NCBI GenBank assembly: GCA_023453335.1 | Contig: JAEXTU010000145.1 | Location: 1 to 7,593, forward strand | DNA: 7,593 bases | From: Pseudomonadota bacterium | Lineage (GTDB): Bacteria > Desulfobacterota > Desulfovibrionia > Desulfovibrionales > Desulfovibrionaceae | Direction of reading: 5' to 3' | In this document: positions 1-5,367 of the stretch, one piece after another | How the letters are laid out: every line of letters starts with the position of its first letter | Numbering within the stretch: position 1 is the first letter of the stretch | Position numbers and translations under genes: made by a program | Notes under the pieces: generated by a model | Databases searched by the model: none | Told to the model about the DNA's origin: nothing | The model's input: only the letters and a program-made list of their open reading frames with translations

Positions 1-31
1 GGAGGCAGGGGGAATGAGGCGCGGGATGAAT

Positions 32-949
32 CTATTTGCCGGGGGGGAGAGAAAGGTGTTGTTGGCGGGTGATGCCGAGCACCTTGGATATGACCCGGTG
101 TTCGTCAATGACCTCGCCGTTGAGGTCATAGGTGGAGGTCTCAAGGACCATGACTCGCAGGGCGTCGCCTGGACGAATGTCCTTCTTGCCGGCACGGAAG
201 TCCGCCAACCATCCACGATCTTCGATGCTGGCCATGTACCGGTTCTTTTCGTGGCGGAACTCCCACATGGTGTCGCCCAGGAAGTCCGGCTTGCGGACGA
301 TGAGGATGCGTTCGGCCGGGTTGGCGATGGTCTCTCCGGCCAGTATCTCCGTGATGTTCTCCGGGGTGATGCGCAGGGTGTGATCCACGGCCGCGTCGCC
401 GTCGTCGCACCGGAACAGGATGCGTTCCTCGCCTTCAAGTCCGCTGACCGCCTCGCTGATGCGGCGCATGCCTTGGGCCAGGTCCGAGGGGGAAATGGAC
501 CGGTATGCGGGAAGTTGCAGGAGGTCGGTTTCTTGGGCCAGTTGGTGCAGGTCCGTAGTCAGGGCATCAAGCCCTTTTCTGTCCTCAAGTTGGATTTTCC
601 CTTCAAGATACTTGATGGCTCGGTACTTTCCCCGGACCAGGAAGTCCCCCAGGACTGGCCGCCAGTCGAGCTTCCTCAGCGGCTCGTCCGGCAAAGCCTC
701 CAGGAACTGCTTGAGCCAGACCTTGATGGAACCGGATTCGATGTTTTCCAGGAGCAGGACGGTGCGGATGCTGGAATCCACGGACCGGACCAGGGTGGCG
801 TCCAGGGCGTGCAGGGCCTCGATGTAGGCGGAGACAGCCTTGAAGATGCGTTCTGGTCCGCGCGTGCCGGGAGGGAACTGGATCTCCACGCAGAAATCCG
901 GCGTCCCCTCAGGTCCCAGGCGCTCCAGTTTGGCTTCCAGTGCGTCCAT
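32..949 (-). CDS. Conserved hypothetical protein, 305 aa, function unknown
   Basis: I do not recognise a characterised function. The protein is soluble in appearance, with no signal peptide or membrane segment. Residues about 33-145 look helical (long runs such as the VLLLENIESGSIKVWLKQFL stretch near 64-83). The C-terminal part, about 210-292, looks beta-rich and contains the well-formed segment KPDFLGDTMWEFRH (220-233) followed by IRPGDALRVMV (258-268). I recall similar two-part hypothetical proteins in diverse bacteria, but no assigned role. The ATG at 949 has only a weak GACGAG upstream; the stop is TAG at 34-32. It is the only gene on the minus strand, it diverges from the phage operon, and its GC content is visibly lower. 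It may be a lysogenic-conversion (moron) or defence-type gene, or host DNA. The overlapping plus-strand frame (14-1096) lacks any comparable motif. The coding call is fairly safe; the role is open. Confidence 0.8.
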   Translation of the reverse strand: MDALEAKLERLGPEGTPDFCVEIQFPPGTRGPERIFKAVSAYIEALHALDATLVRSVDSSIRTVLLLENIESGSIKVWLKQFLEALPDEPLRKLDWRPVLGDFLVRGKYRAIKYLEGKIQLEDRKGLDALTTDLHQLAQETDLLQLPAYRSISPSDLAQGMRRISEAVSGLEGEERILFRCDDGDAAVDHTLRITPENITEILAGETIANPAERILIVRKPDFLGDTMWEFRHEKNRYMASIEDRGWLADFRAGKKDIRPGDALRVMVLETSTYDLNGEVIDEHRVISKVLGITRQQHLSLPPGK

Positions 950-1022
950 GCAGCTCGTCTACAGTTTCTTGTTCAAGTTGGGAAGGTTCGCATGGACCCG
1001 GGGTATTCCAGTCCCGATGTCT

Positions 1023-1220
1023 ATGAACCGTCCGGAAGAAGAGGTCAAGAATGCATGGAGATGGCTGAAATCGGGAGATGGAGGCCGGCGGCGTGATTGG
1101 AGGGCTGCGTGGCAGTGCTGGAACACCGCCACGCGGCCGGATGAACAGGGCATCCGACCGGGGAAACCCCAGCCCTCAGCCGTGCACGGCGCGAGGAGAA
1201 TACGGGAGAGGGTCGGATGA
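1023..1220 (+). CDS. Doubtful 65-aa small ORF overlapping the ParB-like start
   Basis: The frame starts ATG at 1023 (MNRPEEEVKNAWRWLKSG) and ends at a TGA that overlaps the next gene's ATG as ATGA (1217-1220), the usual arrangement of coupled phage genes. Against it, no Shine-Dalgarno sequence precedes the start. Codon use includes AGA, ATA, CGA and GGA, which the neighbouring genes avoid. The frame also runs through strong RNA hairpins. The composition is rich in Trp and Arg and matches nothing I know. I list it because nothing excludes it, but a noncoding leader is more likely. Confidence 0.2.
   Translation: MNRPEEEVKNAWRWLKSGDGGRRRDWRAAWQCWNTATRPDEQGIRPGKPQPSAVHGARRIRERVG
1103..1138 (+). 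other. Strong hairpin in the leader of the ParB-like gene
   Basis: The left arm GGCTGCGTGGC (1103-1113) pairs with GCCACGCGGCC (1128-1138) over 11 bp with one G-U pair. After an A/C mismatch the stem continues with GTG/CAC and closes on a six-base loop. No U-tract follows on either strand, so it is not a classical intrinsic terminator. It could be a folded 5' leader element or a protein-binding site. Confidence 0.5.
1147..1176 (+). other. Bulged stem-loop with GGGG-AAA-CCCC tip
   Basis: AGGGC (1147-1151) pairs with GCCCT (1172-1176). Inside, GGGG (1160-1163) and CCCC (1167-1170) form a second stem with an AAA loop, leaving an asymmetric internal bulge at 1152-1159. Together with the hairpin before it and the palindrome after it, it makes three successive foldable elements. 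I recognise no known riboswitch class. Confidence 0.35.
1179..1190. promoter_or_regulatory. 12-bp perfect palindrome, possible operator
   Basis: GCCGTGCACGGC reads identically on both strands and lies 26 bases before the ParB-like start codon. It could be a dimer-binding operator or simply the third hairpin of the leader. GC-rich DNA makes such palindromes less rare, so confidence is low. Confidence 0.3.
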
Positions 1221-1972
1221 ATCAACTCACCGATACCGAGGTGCAGGAGAAGAACCAGGTGCTTGAGGCGGTCGGAAGGGAAATGTTCGGCGAGGCGGCC
1301 ACCCTGCGCATCGTGGACCCGCGCGGCCTGCGCCTGCGGGCGCGCAATGCGCGGTTCATGAAGAAGGAGGTCTTCCAGCAGCTCGTGGCCAACCTGGCCG
1401 AGGACGCCCGGCTGTCCAGCGTGCCCCTGTGCCACGGGGCCGCGGGAGTCCTGGAGGTCCTGTCCGGGAACCACCGGGTCAAGGCCGCGATCGAGGCCGG
1501 CCTGCCGTGGGTCCTGGTCATGGTGCTCCTGGGCGAGCTGTCCGACTCGCGCCAGGTGGCGGTGCAGCTCTCGCACAACGCCCTGTGCGGCCAGGATGAC
1601 CCGCAGATCCTCGCGGACCTCTGGGCGCGGATCGAAGACATCCGGGAGCGGCTGTACGCCGGCCTGGACAGCGCCGCGGTCAAGGAGCTGGAGACCATCA
1701 AGCTCGTGCAGTTCGCCACCCCGAGCTGCGCCACCCGGGCCGTCACCTTCCTGTTCACCACCGCGGAGCTGGCCCGGGTGCGGGAGGTGGTGGCCGAGCT
1801 GTCCCGGGTCCAGGCCGGGCAGGAGATGTACCTGGCCGAGATGGAGAACTACGACCGCTTCTTCGACGCCCTGCAGGCGGTGCGGAAGCGGGAGAACGTG
1901 AAGAACGCCTCCCTGGCCATGCTCCGGCTTTTGGAGTTGGCCGGCCGGGCGCTGGCGGAGGACAGGCCGTGA
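1217..1972 (+). CDS. ParB/sulfiredoxin-fold domain protein, phage-associated, 251 aa
   Basis: The protein carries a ParB-N-like fold in its first half. Residues 47-65 (FMKKEVFQQLVANLAEDAR) match the helix before the active region, and SGNHR at 83-87 followed by VKAAIEAGL matches the phosphate-binding GxxR-type motif of this superfamily. Family members use this site as a CTPase, ATPase or nuclease. Residues 114-140 (VAVQLSHNALCGQDD onward) form a second conserved-looking segment. The C-terminal half, 140-251, is helical, with no DNA-binding helix-turn-helix I can point to, so it is unlikely to be a partition ParB. The start is ATG with GGGAGAGG upstream. Its stop overlaps the GTG start of the next gene (GTGA, 1969-1972), implying coupled translation and a shared job with the methyltransferase-like protein. 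Family call good; molecular role inferred. Confidence 0.8.
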   Translation: MNQLTDTEVQEKNQVLEAVGREMFGEAATLRIVDPRGLRLRARNARFMKKEVFQQLVANLAEDARLSSVPLCHGAAGVLEVLSGNHRVKAAIEAGLPWVLVMVLLGELSDSRQVAVQLSHNALCGQDDPQILADLWARIEDIRERLYAGLDSAAVKELETIKLVQFATPSCATRAVTFLFTTAELARVREVVAELSRVQAGQEMYLAEMENYDRFFDALQAVRKRENVKNASLAMLRLLELAGRALAEDRP

Positions 1973-3318
1973 GCTTCGTGGGCGCGGTGGCCGCCCCGGT
2001 GCGCCAGGTCCTGGCCGGGTTCGCCCGGGGCCTGCGCCTTCCGGCCCTGGTGTGCGGCGCGGGCAACTTCACGGTGCCCGCGGCCTTGCGCTCCGGCGGA
2101 TACATGGGCGCGATCGCGGCCTGCGACGTGTCGGTGTACTCCTCGGCCCTGGGCGCGTACCTGTCCGGCAACCCGGTGGCCATGGCCGAGCGGCCGGACT
2201 GCCCGGAGCATTTGCGCGGGCTGCTGCGGCCGGGCAACCCCCTGGATATGGCCGCGTCCGTGGCCCTGCTCCTGGATCTGCGCGAGTGCTGGCAGTGCAA
2301 GAACCCCTACCAGGTCCGCGTGTTCGACCAGGCGCGGGACAACTGGGAGGCCCTGCTCGCGGCTACCCGGGAGCGCCTGGCCGCCTTTGCCGCCCACCTC
2401 GGGCCGATCACCTACCGGGCGCAAGACGGGTTCGCCTTCCTGGCTGAACATGGCCCGGGCCACGTGGCCTTCGCCTTCCCCCCGACCTACAAGCGGGGCT
2501 ACGAGAAGCTGGAGCAGCTCTTCGGCGCGGTCCTGGAGTGGGCGCCGCCCGCCTACCAGGAGATGACCGACCGCAGCACGGACCTCTACGAGCGGATACT
2601 GCGCTTCGACGCCTGGTTCGTGGTCCTGGAGAAGGGGCCGGAGGAGTTGCCCGAGGCCTTCGCCCTCCTGGGCCAGCCCGCGGCCGTGCTGCCCCGGGGC
2701 CGGGGCAAGCGCACCTACGTCATGGCCAAGGCCGCGCCGCGCCGCATCGTCCTGCGCCAGAAGGCGAGGAGCGCGGACATCGGCCCGGTCTGGCCTCCGG
2801 ACCGGCCGGTGACGGGCCGGGAGCGGGTGTCCCTGGGCCTGCTCACCCTGGGCCAGAGCCTGCGCCTGAACGAACTCTACCTGGCCGCGCGGATCGACTA
2901 TTTCACCGGCGGGGTGGGCCTGTCCCTGGCCTTCCTCCTGGACGGCCTGGCCATCGGCAAGGCGGACTTCTGCCCCAGTTCGCACCAGTGGAAGCTGCCC
3001 GAGGCCAAGCCCATGATCTACCTCATGTGCGACCTGGCCGTGCCGAGCTGCGAGAAGCGCCTGGCCAAGCTAGTCCTGCTTCTGCTCCTGTCCCGCGAGG
3101 TGGGGGACCAGGTGGACCGCCGCTGGCTGGAGTCCTTCGGCTGGATCATCACCACCGCCTTTTCCCGCGGGCCGGCCAGCATGAAGTACCGCGGCCTGTT
3201 CAAGCAGCACAAGCGCACCCCGGCCCCGGGCGGCTTCGCCCTGAACCTCTTCGCGCCCCTGGGCGGCCACACCCTGGCCGAGGGCTTGGCGACTTGGGGG
3301 AAAAAATATCGCAACTGA
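1969..3318 (+). CDS. Putative anti-restriction adenine methyltransferase / Mom-like protein, 449 aa
   Basis: The N-terminal half looks like an S-adenosylmethionine-dependent methyltransferase. CGAGNF (29-34) fits the AdoMet-binding glycine motif I, CDVS (52-55) the following acidic motif, and FPPTY (170-174) the position of the DPPY catalytic motif of DNA aminomethyltransferases, with Phe in place of Asp. The C-terminal part, about 285-449, has alternating strands and helices (YLMCDLAVP at 351-359, then a Leu-rich helix) and SMKYRGLFK at 404-412. I recall this pattern from proteins annotated as putative anti-restriction adenine methyltransferases and tentatively compare it with Mom-type acyltransferases that hypermodify adenine. 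The GTG start overlaps the ParB-like stop, which argues for a functional pair. It would act on phage DNA in the cytoplasm to block host restriction. The methyltransferase-like fold is likely; actual catalysis and the Mom comparison are unproven. Confidence 0.65.
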   Translation: MSFVGAVAAPVRQVLAGFARGLRLPALVCGAGNFTVPAALRSGGYMGAIAACDVSVYSSALGAYLSGNPVAMAERPDCPEHLRGLLRPGNPLDMAASVALLLDLRECWQCKNPYQVRVFDQARDNWEALLAATRERLAAFAAHLGPITYRAQDGFAFLAEHGPGHVAFAFPPTYKRGYEKLEQLFGAVLEWAPPAYQEMTDRSTDLYERILRFDAWFVVLEKGPEELPEAFALLGQPAAVLPRGRGKRTYVMAKAAPRRIVLRQKARSADIGPVWPPDRPVTGRERVSLGLLTLGQSLRLNELYLAARIDYFTGGVGLSLAFLLDGLAIGKADFCPSSHQWKLPEAKPMIYLMCDLAVPSCEKRLAKLVLLLLLSREVGDQVDRRWLESFGWIITTAFSRGPASMKYRGLFKQHKRTPAPGGFALNLFAPLGGHTLAEGLATWGKKYRN

Positions 3319-3415
3319 GCGAAAATATTGTAGAAACTATGTACACCCGCGAGTAAAATGTTAAAGTTTACGCATGGTTACGGAACATTCAAACCACACA
3401 ACGGAGGTAGTGACC
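3296..3415 (+). promoter_or_regulatory. AT-rich promoter/operator region before the DUF6573-like gene
   Basis: Positions 3301-3400 contain 36 G+C, against about 70% on either side. The block holds a near-direct repeat AAAATATCG (3303-3311) and AAAATATTG (3322-3330), 19 bases apart, and two inverted repeats with 9-base spacers: TGTA/TACA (3329-3332 and 3342-3345) and GTAAA/TTTAC (3353-3357 and 3367-3371). TAAAAT at 3354-3359 could serve as a -10 box, but its best -35 partners are weak or badly spaced (TTGTAG at 3328 is 20 bases away). The likely role is a promoter with regulator sites controlling the downstream rightward genes. Confidence 0.45.
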
Positions 3416-3814
3416 ATGCGTGACCAGGAACCGGGGAGCCCCTGGGAGGGGTTCGAGGTGATTTCCAGTTACAGCCGGGCCCAGGCCATCGCGGACGGCG
3501 TGCTGGTGGACGTGAGCCAGCACGCGGGCGAACTCGGCATCACCTGGCCGGTGGCCGTGACCCGGGCGCTCTGGGACGGCCAGGTGGTCCCCTCGGAGCG
3601 GTCCCGGCAGCGGGGCCAGAGCGAGGCGGGCAGGCTGCACGACCTGCTGTGGATCTTCCGGACCGTGGCCCGCAATGCCTCGGGGGACACCGTGCATTTC
3701 CTGGTGCTCTTCGAGCACAAGGGCCGCGCGCGCAAGGTGATGGTCAAGGCCGTGCTGAGCCTGGGAGATTCCCGGGAGCCCGTGTTCACCCTCATGCTTC
3801 CGGAGGAGGACTAG
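3416..3814 (+). CDS. DUF6573-like protein, 132 aa
   Basis: The sequence FEVISSYSRAQAIADGVLVDVS (from residue 13) followed by PVAVTRALW (45-53) and GRLHDLLWI (72-80) fits what I recall of the DUF6573 family: small proteins of unknown function common on phages, plasmids and integrative elements. No catalytic motif or membrane segment is visible. I chose the ATG at 3416 because GGAGG lies at 3403-3407, eight bases before it; the in-frame ATG at 3374 has no such site and would add 14 residues from the AT-rich control region. The protein ends in TLMLPEED, the same motif that closes the N-terminal domain of the next gene. The codons for that ending also supply the next gene's ribosome binding site. 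The two genes are two bases apart and surely cotranscribed. Family call likely; function unknown. Confidence 0.8.
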   Translation: MRDQEPGSPWEGFEVISSYSRAQAIADGVLVDVSQHAGELGITWPVAVTRALWDGQVVPSERSRQRGQSEAGRLHDLLWIFRTVARNASGDTVHFLVLFEHKGRARKVMVKAVLSLGDSREPVFTLMLPEED

Positions 3815-3816
3815 CC

Positions 3817-4947
3817 ATGCATACGACCAAGTTCGAGGGAACCCGCAAGCGGGCGCTGGCCGAGGACGTGCTGATCGACGTGACCGAACAGGCCGAGGCC
3901 TTCGGCATCCCCCTCCCGGTGGCCATGTCCTCCGGCCTGCTGGAGCTGGTGGAGGACCGGGTGGACGGCGAATGCGCCGAGGAGGCGGGCGAGGCTGCCC
4001 TGCGCATGTACAAGCTGCACCACTCGGGCAAGCTCCTCCCCTTCCGGACCATGCCCCGGGAGGACGGGGAGGAGTTCTGCTTCCGCATGTTCGTGAACGT
4101 GTGCCTGGACCCGGAGGAGATCGCGGTCAAGGCCGTCCGGGGCCGGGGCGACTGGGGCGAGGAGGTCCTGACCCTGTGCCTGCCGGAAGAGGACTTCGCC
4201 TTCACCGGCAAGCTCATGCGGATCCGCGCCGAGCACCTGGCCAACCTGGCCCGGTTCCTGGGCAAGGATGACGTGCTCTCCTTCGTGCGGGTGGAGCCGC
4301 AGGGCGCAGGCGCGGTGCTGCTGGCCATGAACGGCCACGCCCTGGGCATGTTCCACGACCCGGACACCTGGTGCCGGGAGCCCTTCTGTCTGTGGCTCAC
4401 CCCGGGCCTGCTCCGGGAGTGCAAGCCCAAGGCCGGCGACCGCGGGGAGCGCTACCTCATTCTGGACGAGGACCGGGCCACGGTGGAGGACCGCTCCGGC
4501 AAGGTGCTCTACATCGAGCCCGAGGACGTGGTGCAGAAGGGATTGCAGTACCCCGAGTGGCGGACCATGGTGGAGCGCCACGTCAACGCCGCGGGCCACG
4601 AGCTGCCCGCCCACCGGGTGCTCATCGCCCCCGAGTCCCTGCCCCCCTTCGACCTCCAGGGCCGGCGCGGACTGCGCGGCCTGCGGTTCTTCGTGAGCGA
4701 CCCCGAGGGCGCGGTGCTGGTGCGCCACGCCGGCTACCCCGAGTTCCTGGGCCTGGTCATGCCCCTCAAGTCCAAGGCCTACGACGGCGAGGAGGTGGGC
4801 GTCATGCCGGCGCGGCCCGACTGGATGACCCCGCCCCCGGCGGATTTCGAGGCCCTGGCCGCCTTCCTGGCCCCGGAGGCCGAGGCCGCGGCCGAGGACC
4901 TGCCCTACCAGGAGGAAGGCGCGGAAGAGCTGCCCGAGGCCGCGTAG
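3817..4947 (+). CDS. DUF6573-like / beta sliding-clamp-like two-domain protein, 376 aa
   Basis: Residues about 12-126 are a diverged paralogue of the upstream protein: LAEDVLIDVTEQAEAFGIPL aligns with its IADGVLVDVS region, and both domains end in TL-x-LPEED. Residues about 130-320 resemble domains 2-3 of the DNA polymerase III beta clamp. GAVLLAMNGHALGMF (164-178) parallels the clamp's ATDGHRLA motif, and CLWLTPGLLRECKP (191-204) the following strand and helix. GLQYPEWRTMVE (242-252) parallels its FPDYRRVIP, and FLGLVMPLKSK (310-320) its terminal VMPMRL. Residues 340-376 are a Glu/Ala-rich tail. The start at ATG 3817 is fixed by GGAGGAGG at 3802-3809; an upstream in-frame ATG at 3649 lies inside the previous gene. 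If truly clamp-like it may tether a replication or repair enzyme, or decoy the host clamp partners. The gene is certain; the clamp relation is my inference. Confidence 0.75.
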   Translation: MHTTKFEGTRKRALAEDVLIDVTEQAEAFGIPLPVAMSSGLLELVEDRVDGECAEEAGEAALRMYKLHHSGKLLPFRTMPREDGEEFCFRMFVNVCLDPEEIAVKAVRGRGDWGEEVLTLCLPEEDFAFTGKLMRIRAEHLANLARFLGKDDVLSFVRVEPQGAGAVLLAMNGHALGMFHDPDTWCREPFCLWLTPGLLRECKPKAGDRGERYLILDEDRATVEDRSGKVLYIEPEDVVQKGLQYPEWRTMVERHVNAAGHELPAHRVLIAPESLPPFDLQGRRGLRGLRFFVSDPEGAVLVRHAGYPEFLGLVMPLKSKAYDGEEVGVMPARPDWMTPPPADFEALAAFLAPEAEAAAEDLPYQEEGAEELPEAA

Positions 4948-4963
4948 GCCTTGAACCCCAACC

Positions 4964-4992
4964 GGCCCGGGGGTCCGCGAGGCCCCTGGGCC
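4964..4992 (+). other. GC-rich hairpin between the clamp-like and DUF488 genes
   Basis: GGCCCGGGGG (4964-4973) pairs with CCCCTGGGCC (4983-4992) over 10 bp with one G-U pair. It occupies most of the 57-base gap and ends immediately before the AGAGGT ribosome binding site of the DUF488 gene. Only a TTT follows, after AGAGG, so it is a poor intrinsic terminator. It may stabilise or stop upstream mRNA or limit access to the ribosome binding site. Confidence 0.4.
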
Positions 4993-5004
4993 AGAGGTTT
5001 GCCG

Positions 5005-5367
5005 ATGATCTGCACAAGCTATTTCAAGTCAGCGGCTCCGCAGGAGCGCAAGGTCTGCATCGCCAAGCACTGCCCGCGCGGATGGTGCTCCCACCGCGCG
5101 CCGGAGCTGGCCCCGGAGGACCCCTTCTCCCCGGGCGACTGGCGAGAGCGCTACCTGGGCGACCTGCGCCGGCGCTTCCCCCGGGACGAGGACCTGGCCG
5201 CCTGCCTGGAGGGCGTCGAGGCCGCGGTTCCCGACCCCATCCTGTGTTGCTACGAGGCCGATCCCGGCAAATGCCACCGCCGGGTCCTGGCCGCCCACGT
5301 GCTGGAGCGCCTGGGCCTGGCCATCCCGGAATGGGGGGATGACCGGGGAAGCCTGTTCGGGGGATGA
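5005..5367 (+). CDS. DUF488 family protein, 120 aa
   Basis: The protein opens MICTSYFKS and has the DUF488 hallmark near the C-terminus, ILCCYEADPGKCHRRVLAAH (79-98), with the conserved Glu and the Cys-His-Arg triad. A middle Pro-rich stretch (LAPEDPFSPGDW, 35-46) also fits the family. DUF488 proteins are small soluble proteins of unsettled biochemistry, frequent on mobile elements. The start at ATG 5005 is preferred because AGAGGT sits six bases upstream (4993-4998). A TTG start at 4951 would add 18 residues encoded by the hairpin region, with no ribosome binding site. Its TGA overlaps the ATG of the small terminase gene (ATGA, 5364-5367), so it is translated with the packaging genes. The Cys-rich N-terminal part (C3, C18, C23, C28) is notable. 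Family call good; function unknown. Confidence 0.8.
   Translation: MICTSYFKSAAPQERKVCIAKHCPRGWCSHRAPELAPEDPFSPGDWRERYLGDLRRRFPRDEDLAACLEGVEAAVPDPILCCYEADPGKCHRRVLAAHVLERLGLAIPEWGDDRGSLFGG

Larger units (their letters stand above)
950..1216. promoter_or_regulatory. Divergent intergenic leader region with hairpins
   Basis: This 267-base gap separates the minus-strand gene from the rightward operon, so it should hold divergent promoters. I could not identify a convincing -35/-10 pair on either strand. It carries, in order, a long hairpin (1103-1138), a bulged stem-loop (1147-1176) and a perfect 12-bp palindrome (1179-1190), then the ribosome binding site of the ParB-like gene (GGGAGAGG around 1204-1211). 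A weak small open frame (1023-1220) also crosses it. Confidence 0.45.

Noticed and set aside
14..1096. 360-aa plus-strand frame across the leftmost gene
   Set aside because: It is antisense to the 305-aa minus-strand protein, which has natural composition and motif-like segments. The plus frame shows none and has no ribosome binding site worth noting.
1083..1216. Cobalamin riboswitch or group II intron fragment
   Set aside because: The GGGGAAACCCC and CGGGAG motifs recalled such elements, but the ordered conserved boxes of either class are missing.
1849..2985. 378-aa minus-strand frame opposite the methyltransferase-like gene
   Set aside because: Low-complexity antisense shadow of a gene with clear motifs on the plus strand.
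3374..3415. Upstream start of the DUF6573-like protein at 3374
   Set aside because: No ribosome binding site, and it would place coding sequence in the AT-rich regulatory block; GGAGG supports 3416 instead.
4371..5342. 323-aa plus-strand frame spanning the clamp-like and DUF488 genes
   Set aside because: Out-of-frame Pro/Gly/Arg/Ala-rich translation that crosses two supported genes and the hairpin; no recognisable fold.
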